DNA from: Carnegiea gigantea
Taxonomy: Eukaryota; Streptophyta; Magnoliopsida; Caryophyllales; Cactaceae
DNA: 64,000 bases
Direction of reading: 5' to 3'
Assembly: GCA_029747015.1 (NCBI GenBank)
Contig: JAKOGI010000573.1
Span: 143,501-207,500 of the forward strand
This document shows positions 33,260 to 45,477 of this stretch, in pieces. The notes below the pieces were generated by a model, which ran no database searches, was not told where the DNA came from, and was given only the letters and a program-made list of their open reading frames with translations. The position numbers and the translations under genes were made by a program. How positions within the stretch are numbered: the first letter of the stretch is position 1; the number at the start of each line of letters is the position of its first letter.

Positions 33260-34929
33260 TGTAACACCTCCAACCTAGGGAGAGTCACACCGCTAGGACT
33301 TCCTAAAGGGAAATCCTTGAGGCTCTTGAAGATCGAGGGTTTGGATTAGCATTTAGATACACATTCTAGAACAAAACTACCAGAGTTTCTCCTGTTTTAG
33401 CAACATTTGAGGGTCTTAACTCAGTTAAGGGTACCTGTAACTGGGGATAGGGTGTAACATTTGCTAAAATAACCCACGTTCACTGCCTCAGGCCACTCGC
33501 CCGGATCACTAATGATCTAACAACTGAAACAAGGGTTAGAAAGCTACATATACAGGTACAGAGCCGGCTACATGCTTTTACATACAACGATAACTTAAAA
33601 ATTTACAACGTGGTAGATCGAACACTTGCAAAGCTGGCAGAGACTTCTGAGGGGTCAGCATCAAACAACTTCAAAGTATCTCTTAAACCTACTCAAATTG
33701 AACCTAGGAAAAAGGAGAATAATAAAGGGATGAGTAACCACACACTCAGTGAGAATTCCCCTACTCCTTAAAACCCAAAACAGTTGCAGACAATAATACT
33801 AGTAATAGCCACATATCATACATTCATACTTTACTATCATATTAGGCAATCATAATTTCCAAGGAAAGATCTCCCCCATTAGGACTTCATTCTAACCATT
33901 CAACTCGATTTTAGGCCCTCATCGACCAGACTTCCGTACTAGCAGGCATTAAGACACATAAATAAGTAGGCAACAAGGATTGAATATAAAGGCCTTCAAA
34001 CTCACTTTTGAAAACATAGTGACTTTCGATAAATACCAAGAATGGTTTATAATCCACACAAACTCCTTTTAAGCTTATAAGTCTTTTTAAAAGTTCTCGA
34101 AACATCTAAACTGGTAAGAAAGATTTGGCAAGAAACGTTCTTTCATCGAATATGCATATTGAAAAGCTTGAACGTACAACGCATTACTAGGATATAACTA
34201 TACTTCATTTGAAATTTCATTTAGACTATATTCAGAATACATTCAAAGAATATATGCAGGTCAGGTACATTGAAAGTTTTCTTCTTTTCTTAAAAACGCT
34301 TTACTTGGCCTCTTGAGGCCCGTATCCCTTTAAAAGAACTTCTTTTCCTTTTCTGAACTGCTTAGAATGGTAAAAAGGCAAATATTCTTTTTATCAGGAA
34401 CTTACTTATAATATAAAAATATCTTATTGTGCTGGCTAGGGGAGGTCAACACCGCCCTTAAGTGAGATCATCACTCTTAATCTACGATATCCCCGGGGTA
34501 TACGTGCTTAACTTTTGGTCAAAAATGCGTCTTAGCAGAGCAACTCTAACCTCGATACTGTCCTCTGTGGGGCAACAGCTCACACCAGGATAATCATATC
34601 CTGAGTTCAGTCCTCCTTAAGGTTTTCTTACGCGTCACACATTAGGGAACAGCTCACACCAAGATGATCATATCTTGAGTCCAGCTCCCGGGAACAGCTC
34701 ATGTCATCTTTGCGTCCAGCTCTCAACATTACCTTAGGAGGAAATAGCTCACCCCATCTTTGCGTCCAGTTCCCACCCTTAAGGTCTGACCACTTGCCTA
34801 GCACCTTTATAGCATTTAAAATCGCATTACATCTCTCTTGTTCAGATGCTTACTTTGCTGAAATCTTATTTTTAAACAAAACGACCATAACCTTTTGAAA
34901 TGTTTATAGTTCATTCGTTTTTGGCTTAA

Positions 34930-35670
34930 AAACTTCTTATAAACGGAATAAGTTTGCTAACTTGTAAATCGACTTCGTAAATAATTTTAAAGCTTCTTAT
35001 AAACGTAAAGTGTTTACTAAATCGTAAAACGACTTAGTTTCTAACTTAAATGCTTCGTATATACGTAATAAGGTTGCTAAATCATAAAACGACTTCATTT
35101 CTAACTTGAAAGCTTCGCATAAACGTAATGAGGTTGCTAAATCGTAAAACGACTTCGTTTTCAACTTAAAAGCTTCGTATAGATGTATTAAGTTTGCTAA
35201 ATCGTAAAATGACTTCGTTTCCAACGTAGAAGCATCGTATAAATGTAATAAGATTGCTAAATCATAAAACGACTTCGTTTCCAACTTAAAAGCTTTACAT
35301 AAACGTAATAGGGTTGCTAAATCGTAAAACGACTTCGTTTCAACTTTAAACTTTCGTATAAATGTAATAAGGTTGCTAAATCGTAAAACGACTTCATTTT
35401 CAACTTAAAAGTTTCGTATAGACTTATTAAATTTGCTAAATTTAATAAGGTTGCTAAATTGTAAAACGACTTCATTTCCAACTTAGAAACTTCGTATAAA
35501 TGTAATAGGGTTGCTAAATCGTAAAACGACTTCGTTTTCAACTTAGAAACTTCGTATAAATGTAATAGGGTTGCTAAATCGTAAAACGACTTCGTTTTCA
35601 ACTTAAAAGTTTCGTATAAATGTAAAACAATTGCTAACTCATAAAACGACTTCATTTTTTTGCTAAAAAG
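34930..35670 (-). repeat. 60-bp tandem repeat in the left LTR of element C, about 12 units
   Basis: Units contain GCTAAATCGTAAAACGAC and AACTTAAAAGCTTCGTATA. On the - strand each unit encodes 20 residues around KSFYDLATLLHLYEAF without a stop. A base loss near 35340 splits the frame into 34997-35284 and 35317-35655. One unit has a partial internal duplication near 35440. Confidence 0.95.
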
Positions 35671-37578
35671 CTTCTTTTAAACGTAATACGTTTGCTAAAT
35701 CGTAGATCGAAACTCGTTTGAGACGTAACGTGCTTAGTTAACGTTTAATTCAAACTAAGTTCGAAATCGAAACCCATTTGAGACTTAACTACTTAGTTAG
35801 CAATAAATGCAAGCTAGATTCATTTGAAAATTCCTTTTTAACTCAAAGAGATGTGCTTAAACAAATTAAGACCTTCGATAGCTTTCAAGCTCATTATTAT
35901 TCAAGACTTAACTCAAAATAATTCGTTAGAGTGTAACTCAAATTAGATTCATAATAAAAACTTCAGTTGCCATTCTATAGCTCGTTTCAATTCCTTTTAA
36001 AACTCATGAAGGGTGCATAAATAAACTAAAGGTTTAAAACGTTCCCAAACTTGCTACTATTCAAAAATTTAAAATACTTGACTCGTTTATAAGGCAATTT
36101 AATGTTTCTTTCTATATTTTCAACACAAATACTTCTTAAAGTCATTATGGACTTAGTAGCTCTTTAATCGAAACTCAATAGAGACTTCAGTAAGCAAATA
36201 ACATGCAAATAAGCCAAGCTTCATAATTAGCACCTTAAGATGCTCTGTTCGGGTCTTTTAAATTCTTTTAAACACGAGGAGGAGACATACACAAATCAAT
36301 GCCTTAAAAACTTTTTCGAATTCACTTTTAGTTTGCTTTTGAACTTCCTAAACCCATCGACTATTCAGTCGAGTCACTAACTGAGCAGTTCGATGGTTTA
36401 GGACCCTTTTTACACTTTAGATGTCCTAACACACGAATAAACAGTGGACAACATAAAAGTATTTTCAAATGTGTAAAACAAACTTTCTAAATGACCTTTT
36501 CTTTTTAAAGACGTCTAAAGTTTCAAGAATCAATCACATAACGTCATGTAGCATATCGAGGAAAAAGGGTTCACATATAGCACATTCATACACTTCATAC
36601 CACAACTCATTAAGCCACACATGGCCTCGCAATCTACACGATTGCGGCAATTCACAACCCTATCTCCCTCTTCACACAGCACTGATCATAAGAACCTCAA
36701 ACCACTCAATAGTTCCACCTCGAGCCATCCAACTTCCAACTCGGTTTAATAATATTATAAACAAACCAATAATTCATTAATGCATCATATAAAAGCATAG
36801 TATGCTCATCAATAATCTTAAACAGAATTTAGCATGCTTTGTTAGTGCCTTAATATGCCCGAGAAACATTCTTAAGCTTCAACACAACTTAAACAATGAT
36901 ATGATAAATTGACAGTGTCATGATAATATTCTATTTGTTAAGCAATTCTCCAAATTGTCAGATTACTAACATTCAACATCAATTTGTCATATAATTAATC
37001 CCAAAATCAAAACCATGTTAATAATTTCTCGATCTCAACTCTAAGTTCCCCCAAACTGATTTCAATCCTCGAAATTAATATGTACTAGCTAATTCGATTA
37101 AATTCGTTGAAAATAGTAGTAATTTAGGAGGAAAGGAACCCTCACCTTGAACCCAAGTTAGAGGCTCGATTCACGGTTGTGGGCTCGACTTTACGGGCTC
37201 AAATAACTCCACTTCTTCGGCACTTGCTTACCCACGCTCGAACAGGACCAAATCGCACCCAAAATTCCAAAAACTCGAACCCTAAAACAAACACAAACTC
37301 ACTTACTGATTGAGATTGAATTGGGTGTTTTAGGAGATGATTTCCACTCTAGTTTATAGGAAATTGAAGCAACTAAGAGTCGAAGTGCATGGCCATACCT
37401 GGGGTGTGCTTTCGAGCTTCAATTCAGCGCCCTAAACTTCCCGTAAACGTGGCAAGAAGCTTCGAAAATCGAGCCAGATTTGCACGAATTGACACTAGCT
37501 TGGAGGGTGGTCGAATGGGTGGGGTTTTGTAGCTGTGGGTGGCGAAAATCGGCTCCCAATTTGAGCTTTGGAGTCGCG

Positions 37579-37642
37579 TTAATGGAGGAAGAGAGGAGGA
37601 GGAGGAGACGAGCAGCAGAGAGAGAGAGGAGAGAGAGAGTGT
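37579..37642 (-). promoter_or_regulatory. CT-repeat tract about 535 bp into the LTR
   Basis: GAGGA/GAGAGA repeats on the + strand; its twin in the right LTR is at 44579-44640. Same relative place as in element B. A promoter role is inference. Confidence 0.3.
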
Positions 37643-38146
37643 CTGTCGGTGGGGGGGGGAATCGCGCGTGAGGAAGAAGGAGAGGGGGTATCTTGTACAA
37701 ATTACCAAAATGACCCTCCCTCACTTTATTTTTGTGTCCCAAGTTAATTCATATTCGATACGACTAGTCTAATTCATAACCCGAATTCTAAACCCAAATC
37801 AATCATATATTCCTTCATCAACTATTCGTTTCCAAATCTATCTAAGTTTGATTTAATAACATCGAACTACTTCTAAGGTTAACAGCCTAATCATATTCGG
37901 GTTCCTACTTGAATTAGTACCCGCTAATAACCGTTAATAGCACTTATTAAAAATCATTAAATGATTTTCAAAACTAATAACAATAATATTATTACTGGTG
38001 ACAAAAATATTCTTTTTAATAAAATCAACGCTCACATAGGCACTTAGAAAATAATTTTAGCTTATATCGCTAATAAAATACGTTTTTTATAACGCAAAAA
38101 GGCATTACGAACAATTTAATGGAATATAAAGTACGCAGGCCTTACA

Positions 38147-38157
38147 CTCTCCCCCTT
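38147..38157 (-). other. Element C polypurine tract
   Basis: Reads AAGGGGGAGAG on the - strand, directly before the 3' LTR. Confidence 0.85.
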
Positions 38158-38159
38158 AA

Positions 38160-38340
38160 AAGAATTTCGTCCTCGAAATTGCTTACTTGGAGGAATTAAT
38201 GGGGGTACTTCACCCGCATCTCTGTCACAATCCAAGTCACTTTATGCTTAGCTATTCATTATGCCTTCACGATAGCATCCCATCCTTGGATTTCCATTTG
38301 AACCCAATCATCAGGGAGCGTTCTCCCTTGCACTATAACA
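38160..38340 (-). pseudogene. Fused protease and integrase-tail remnants of element C
   Basis: On the - strand a LPDDWVQMEIQGWDAIV block (about 38315-38265), which fits the middle of gypsy protease, is followed within about 30-40 bases by TEMRVKYPH and then NFEDEIL, the block at the very end of such pol proteins. The whole RT, RNase H and integrase core is therefore missing by one internal deletion with its joint near 38235-38255. Confidence 0.65.
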
Positions 38341-38699
38341 ACTCAATCTCTACAGGTATGGTCGGTATAGCAGATAGTTTTTAAGGAAGAGGTTATGAAA
38401 TGTTACATACGCATCTCATAAGGTTTACTAACAAGTTCCTTTGCAAATCAAGAATACGACAAAAGGGCGAGCAGTACTAGAATGACATGATAGGGGCATA
38501 AAGTTGGTTAACAAGATAATACCTGACCTCATGTCAGCAGGTTCCCCAGTCTCTTTTCTTTTTAACTAAGCATTCGACTGCCAATTTTTGGTTTCTGGTT
38601 GTTTCTACTGTCCCCTGAGGGAGTACCAATGGTTAGGCGATCTCGTTGTGCCGCTGGCTTGATTCCCGTTCCGGATCTCTGAGTGTGGCCCCGACTATT

Positions 38700-39517
38700 T
38701 CATGTACCCTTTGGGCAATTTGCTACTTTGTGACCCATACCACCACATCCAAAACATGGGCTCGCACGGCGTCTGCATAGGCCAGGATGTTGTCGTCCAC
38801 ACTGGTCACATGTTTTCCTTAGTTTCCCTTGGGCGGCTGGCTTTCCTTTGTCATGTTTCATCCCATGTTTAACCCTCCTGAAGTTTATGCTTCCCTGAGA
38901 ATTGGATCCTCCGGGGCCAAATTTCTCCTTTACTTGACCCCTCCCTCTATCCTCAATCTTGGTTTTGCTTATGATGCGGGCTATTTTCACGGCTTACTGA
39001 TACATTTCTCGGAAATTATCATAAGTATATCCTGCTATTATCTATTTCACTTCCCCTCTTAATCCCTGTTCGAAGTGGTCCATCCTCATTTCTTCGATGG
39101 CCACCTGATTTGGAGCAAATCGGCTCAGCTCATTGAACTTCGCCGCATATTCCATCACGCTCATTTCTCCTTGTTTCAAGCATAAAAACTCTCCTTAACT
39201 TTTCTTGCGTCTCGAGGGTAATATTGAGCGTCCATTAAGGCTTTCAGTTGGTTCCAGGTTAACACAAGTTCACCTACCCTAGGTTTCACTGTCCCCCACC
39301 AGAATTCAGCTTCTTTTCCAAATTGGTAAGTGGCCAGGTGTACCTTGAACCTCTCAGGGCACTCCATGATCTCAAATAAATTTTCCATTCTCCGAAGCCA
39401 CTTCTCGTATACCATGGGATCAGCTCCACCTTCAAACTTCGGAGGCTCGAGCTTATTAAACTGACATATCATTTCCATGGCAGTTGGTTCTGGTATGTGT
39501 TCGCGGCGAGGAGACAT
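38700..39517 (-). pseudogene. Element C gag
   Basis: The ATG at 39517 opens 113 codons with the gag core (VYEKWLRRMENLFEIM; GKEAEFWWGTVKPR; LKALMDAQYYP). After a frameshift near 39175 it continues (MSVMEYAAKFNEL; MRMDHFEQGLR) to a CCHC knuckle CFGCGGMGHKVANC (38709-38750 region) and stops at 38700. A basic, Gly/Lys-rich stretch precedes the knuckle, as in RNA-binding nucleocapsids. Apart from the shift and a few stops it is the best preserved gene of the element. Confidence 0.85.
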
Positions 39518-40275
39518 CTGTCACACAATTACACAAGGAATCACTTAGTTCTAATTTCAACTAGGGGTAGACTTTCTTGGTTAATGAAATGATTTGCAAG
39601 TGGACGCAAGATGTTATGTATGGCTACTAGTTTAGTCTCAGCTTAACCTTCGCGTAATTATACATGCACATCATATTTTACGCAAAGAAATGCATGTATA
39701 TGCTTGAACAAACTAGTGAATCCATAACACTTGGTCGGCACCAACTGCACTTATTCCGGTGAACATTGACAATGTGACTTAGGAGTCATGGGAGATCTCA
39801 CCATCCTACTACTTCACAATTCCAACGCACTTCTCAAGGCACCTATCACAAGCCTTCTCAATATAAATGAACACTATATACAAATCCTTTTCTTCTACCC
39901 CTCTAGAATTTCATAAGTCATCTAATAAGATCACCACTTCTGTAGTTGATCTTCTTGCAATGGAACCAAACCGCTTCACCGAAATTAAAGTTTCCCTCCT
40001 CAATCTTTTCTCCATCATCCATTGCATGCTAGGATATAACCGCATTCCATGTGGCCAACCGTAGAGGTAGATAAATGCGGTCGATGATGAGGAAAACTAT
40101 CCTACACTACCACTGAGATGGTAAGGGAAAAACCGGCACATACATACATATTATAAATTATACACTTGTTAATACAAGTAATACCAGGCAAGATACGACC
40201 ACATAACCACATAAGTCACGTATCTTCAAATAGCACATGCCTATTATGCTATCTAAATGCATAATGCAAACCTAT

Positions 40276-40288
40276 GGCTCTGATACCA
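40276..40288 (-). other. Element C primer-binding site, tRNA-iMet type
   Basis: TGGTATCAGAGCC on the - strand, 5 bases from the 5' LTR; exact match to the initiator-Met complement. Confidence 0.9.
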
Positions 40289-40293
40289 CCTAA

Positions 40294-43200
40294 TGTAATG
40301 CCCCCAACCTACAGGACTTCCTAAAGGGAAATCCTTAAGGCTCTTGAAGATCAAGAGTTTGGATTAGTATTTAGATAGTCATTCTAGAATAAAACTACTA
40401 GAGTTTCCCCTGTTTTAGCAACATTTGAGGGTCTTAACTCAGCTAATGGTACCTGTAACTGGGGATAGGGTGTAACATTTGCTAAAATAACCCAAGTTCA
40501 ATGCCTCGAGCCACTCGCCCGGATCACTAATGATCTAACAACTAAAACAAGGGTTAGAAAGCTGCATATACAGGTACAGAGCCGGCTACATACTTTCACA
40601 TACAACGATGGCTTAAAAATTTACAACGTGGTAGATCGAACACTTGCAAAGCTGGTAGAGACTTCTGAGGGGTCGGCATCAAACAACTTCAAAGTATCTC
40701 TTAAACCTGCTCAAATTAAACTTGGGAAAATGGGGAATAATAAAGGGATGAGTAACCACACACTCAATGAGAATTCCACTACTCCTTAAAACCCAAAACA
40801 GTTACAGGCAATGATACTAGTAATAGCCACATATCGTGCATTCATACTTTACTATCATATTAGGCAATCATAATTCCCAAGGAAAGATCACCCCAATTAG
40901 GACTTCATTCTAACCATTCAACTCGATTCTAGGCCCTCATCGATCAGACTTCCCTACTAGCAGGCATTCAGGCACATAATCAAGTAGGCAACAAGGATTG
41001 AATATAAAGGCCTTCAAACTCACTTTTGAAAACATAGTAACTCTCGATAAATACCAAAAATGGTTTATAATCCACACAAACTCCTTTTAAGCTTATAAAT
41101 CTTTTTAAACGTTCTCGAAACATCTAAACTGGTAAGAAAGATTTGTCAAGAAACGTTCTTTCATCAAATATGCATATTGAAAAGCTTGAATGTACGACGC
41201 ATTACTAGGATGTAACTATACTTCATTTGAAATCTCATTTAAGCTATATTCAGAACACATTCAAAGAATATATGCAGGTTAGGTACATTGAAAGCTTTCT
41301 TCTTTTCTTAAAAACACTTTACTTGGCCTCTTGAGGCCCGTGTCCCTTTAAAAGAACTTCTTTTCCTTTTCTGAACTGCTTAGAATGACAAAAAGTCAAA
41401 TCTCGTTTCTATCAAGAACTTACTTATAACATAAAAACATCTTATTGTGCTGGCTAGGGGAGGTCAACACCGCCCTTAAGTGAAATCGTCACTCTTAATC
41501 TACGTTATCCCCAGAGTATACGTACTTAACTTTTGACCAAAACGCATCTTAGCAGAGCAACTCTAACCTCAATACTGTCCTCTGTGGGGTAACAACTCAC
41601 ACCAGGATAATCATATCCTAAGTCCCGTCCCCCTCAAGGTTTTCTTACGCGTCACACATTAGGGAACAGCTCACACCAAGATAATCATATCTTGAGTCCA
41701 GCGCCCGGGAACAGCTCATGCCATCTTTGCGTCCAGCTCCCAACATTACCTTAGGGGGAAACAGCTCAGGCCATCTTTGCATCCAATTCCCACCCTCAAG
41801 ATCTGGCCACTTGCCCAGCACTTTCATAGCCTTCAAAATCGCATTACATCTCTCTTCTTCAGATGCTTACTTTGCTGAAATCTTACTTTTAAACAAAACG
41901 ACCATAACCTTTTGAAATGTTTATAGTTCATTCGTTTTTGGCTTAAAAACTTCTTATAAACGGAATAAGTTTGCTAACTCGTAAATCGACTTCGTAAATA
42001 ACTTAAAAGCTTCTTATAAATGTAAAGTGTTTACTAAATCGTAAAACGACTTAGTTTCTAACTTAAATGCTTCGTACATACGTAATAAGGTTGCTAAATC
42101 ATAAAATGACTTCGTTTCTAACTTGAAAGCTTCGTATAAACATAATAAGGTTGCTAAATCGTAAAACGACTTCGTTTTCAACTTAAAAGCTTCGTATAGA
42201 CGTATTAGGTTTGCTAAATTATAAAACGACTTCGTTTCCAACTTAGAAGTTTCGTATAAATGTAATAGGGTTGCTAAACCGTAAAACAACTTCGTTTCCA
42301 ACTTAAAAGCTTCGTATAAACGTAATAGGGTTGCTAAATCATAAAACGACTTCGTTTTCAACTTAAAAGCTTCGTATAAATGTAATAAGGTTGCTAAATT
42401 GTAAAACAACTTCGTTTTCAACTTAAAAGCTTTGTATAAACGTATTAAGTTTGCTAAATAGTAAAACGACTTCGATTCCAACTTAGAAGCTTCGTATAAA
42501 TGTAATAGGGTTGCTAAATCGTAAAACGCCTTCGTTTTCAACTTAAAAGCTTCGTATAAATGTAATTGGGTTGTTAAATCGTAAAACGACTTCGTTTTCA
42601 ACTTAAGAGCTTCTTATAAATGTAAAACGATTGCTAACTCATAAAACGACTTCATTTTTTGGCGAAAAAGCTTCTTTTAAACGTAATACATTTGCTAAAT
42701 CGTAGATCGAAACTCCTTTGAAACATAACATGCTTAGTTAACGTTTAATTCAAACTAAGTTCGAAATCAAAATCCATTTGAGACTTAACTGCTTAGTTAG
42801 CAATAAATGCAAGCTAGATTCGTTTGAAAATTCCTTTTTAACTCAAAGAGAGGTGCTTAAACAAATTAAGACCTTCGATCGCTTTCAAGCTCATTATTAT
42901 TCAAGACTTAACTCAAAATAATTAGTTAGCGTGTAACTCAAATTAGATTCGTAAGAAAAACTTCAGTTGTCATTCTATAGCTCGTTTCAACTCCTTTTAA
43001 AACTCAAAAAGGGTGCATAAATAAACTAAAGGCTTAAAGCGTTCCCAAACTTGCTACTATTTAAAAACTTAAAGTACTTGGCTCGTTTATAAGGCAATTT
43101 AAGGCTTCTTTCTATATTTTCAACACAAATGCTTCTTAAAATCATTATGGACTTACTAGCTCTTTAATCGAAACTCAATAGAGACTTAAGTAAGCAAATA

Positions 43201-45141
43201 ACATGCAAATAAGCTAAACTTCAGAATTAGCACCTTAAAATGCTCTTTTCGGGTCTTTTAAATTCTTTTAAACATGAGGAAGGGTCATACCCAAACCAAT
43301 GCCTTAAAAACTTTTTTGAACTCACTTTTAGTTTGCTTTTGAACTTCCTAAACTCATCGACTACTCAGTCGAGTCACTAACTAAGCAGTTCAATGGTTTA
43401 GGACCCTTTTTACACTTTGGACGTCCTAACACGCGAATAAACAACGGACAGACATAAAAGTATTTTCAAACGTGTAAAACAAACTTTCTAAATGACCTTT
43501 TCTTTTTAAAGACGTCTAAAGTTTCAAGAATCAATCACATAACGTCACGTAGCATATCGGGGAAAAAGAGTTCACACATAGCACATTCATACACTTCATA
43601 TCACAACTTATTAAGCCACACATGGTCTCGCAATCCACACAATAGCGGCATTTCACAACCCTATCTCTCTCCTCACACAGCACCGACCACAAGAACCTCA
43701 AACCACTCAATAGTTCCACCTCGAGCCATCCAACTTCCAACTCGGTTTAATAATATCATAAACAAACCAATAATTCACTATGCATCATATAAAAGCATAG
43801 TATGCTCATCAATAATCTTAAACAGAATTTAGCGTGCTTTATTAGTACCTTAATCTGCCCGAGAAACATCCTTAAGCTTCAACACAACTTAAACAATAAT
43901 ATGATAAATTGACAGTGCCATGATAACATTCTATTTGTTAAGCAATTCTCCAAATTGTCAGATTACTAACATTCAACATCAATTTGTCATACAATTAATC
44001 CCAAAATCAATACCATGTTAATAATTTCTCGATCTCAACTCTAAGTTCCCCCAAACTGATTTCAATCCTCGAAATTAACATGCACTAACTAATTCGATTA
44101 AATTTGTTGAAAATAGTAGTAATTTAGGAGGAAAGAAACCCTCACCTTGAACCCAAATTAGAGGCTCGATTCATGGTTGTGGGCTTGACGTTAGGGGCTC
44201 AAATAACTCCACTTCTTCGGCACTTGCTTACCCATGCTCGAACAGGACCAAATCGCGCCCAAAATTCCAAAAACGCGAACCCTAAAACAAACACAAACTC
44301 ACTTACTGATTGAGATTGAATTGGGTGTTTTAGGAGGTGATTTCCACTCTAGTTTATAGGAAATTGAAGCAACTAAGGGTCGAAGTGCATGGCCATACCT
44401 GGGGTGTGCTTTCGAGCTTCAATTCAACGCCCTAAACCTCCCGTAAACGTGGCAAGAAGCTCCGAAATCGACCCAGATTCGCACGAATTGATACTAGCTT
44501 GGAGGGTGGTCGAATGGGTGGGGTTTTGCAGCTGTGAGTGGCGAAAATCGGCTCCCAATTTGAGCTTTGGAGTCGGGTTAATGGAGGAAGAGAGGAGGAG
44601 GAGGAGACGAGCAGCAGAGAGAGAGAGGAGGGAGAGAGTGTCTGTCGGGAGGGAATCGCACGTGAGGAAGAAGGAGAGGGGGGTGTCTCGCACAAATTAT
44701 CAAAATGCCCCTCCCTCACTTTATTTTTGTGTCCCAAGCTAATTCATATTCGATACGGCTAGTCTAATTCATAACCCGAATTCTAAACCCAAATCGATCA
44801 TATATTCCTTCATCAACTATTCATTCCCAAATTTATCTAGGTTCGATTTAATAACATCAAACTACTTCTAAGGTTGATAACCTAATCGTATTCGGGTTCC
44901 TACTTGAATTAGTACCTGCTAATAACCGTTAATAGCACTTATTAAAAATCATTAAATGATTTTTAAAACTAATAACAATAATATTATTACTGGCGACAAA
45001 AATATTCTTTTTAATAAAATCAACGCTTATATAGGCACTTAGAAAATAATTTTAGCTTATATCGCTAATAAAATACGGTTTTTATAACGGAAAAAGGCAT
45101 TGCGAACAACTTAACGGAATATAAAGTACGCAGGCCTTACA
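40294..45141 (-). repeat. Element C 5' LTR (right copy, 4,848 bp)
   Basis: On the + strand TGTAATGCCC...GGCCTTACA. It lacks about 25 bp present near the start of the left copy (33275-33300 region). GA-rich tract at 44579-44640. Confidence 0.95.
41941..42670 (-). repeat. 60-bp tandem repeat in the right LTR of element C, 12 units
   Basis: Same array as in the left LTR with an exact 60-base step. Here the - strand frame 42014-42601 stays open for 195 codons (nearly ten 20-residue units). I call it a repeat and not a gene because the open frame follows from a stop-free unit of 3n bases. Confidence 0.95.
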
Positions 45142-45239
45142 GCATCCCGTTGAGGAAGCTCTCAGCTGAAGCCCTGCCCTTGGCTTGGGGTAAGCCCGAC
45201 CCCCTGCCTAAAATTTCCGCACCCCAAAAAAAAAAAAAT
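45142..45239 (+). mobile_element. SINE-like element, 3' part with poly(A)
   Basis: Continues the element broken at 33259. GC-rich body (GCCCTGCCCTTGGC region), then CCCC followed by 13 A and the right target duplication at 45240-45252. Confidence 0.6.
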
Positions 45240-45252
45240 TACCATCATGTTT

Positions 45253-45477
45253 TCTATTTTTTTTCCATGCTGCCACCATGTTGTTTTTTTGTTCTATAGT
45301 ACTACTATGTTTTAATTTTTTCGGCAAAATGCCATTGGGTCACCTACTAATATGCTGTAATAGTTACATTTAATTTTTAATTTAACCTCTTTGATAAAAA
45401 ATGTCTTAGAGTGAAAATACTTTTACTATTCAAAAAAATTGAAAAAAAGTTAAATTAGAATAAAATTATTGACAAAC
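45253..45477. other. AT-rich stretch, no gene seen
   Basis: Short non-coding sequence between the SINE tail and the solo LTR. Confidence 0.6.

Larger units (their letters stand above)
33260..38146 (-). repeat. Element C 3' LTR (left copy, 4,887 bp)
   Basis: On the + strand TGTAACACCT...GGCCTTACA. Contains the 60-bp array (about 34930-35670) and a GA-rich tract (37579-37642). All open frames inside (for example 37419-37742) lie in LTR DNA and are repeated in the other LTR. Confidence 0.95.
33260..45141 (-). mobile_element. Element C: gypsy-type element with 4.9-kb LTRs and deleted pol (11.9 kb)
   Basis: Two LTRs of 4,887 and 4,848 bp enclose only 2,147 bp. An iMet PBS, a polypurine tract and a gag are present on the - strand; RT, RNase H and most of integrase are absent. 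The 5 bases before and after are GCATT and GCATC, an imperfect target duplication (one C/T). About 82% of the element is LTR. It is non-autonomous and most likely a deletion derivative of a Tekay/Del-like element. Confidence 0.9.

Noticed and set aside
34930..35670. CRISPR-like regular repeats
   Set aside because: The 60-bp units are contiguous and similar along their full length, with no unique spacers, and lie in plant LTRs.
37419..37742. Ser/Leu-rich frames in both strands, also at 44389-44762
   Set aside because: They lie inside the long LTRs over the GA-rich tract; the two LTR copies have different frame lengths, which argues against a conserved protein.
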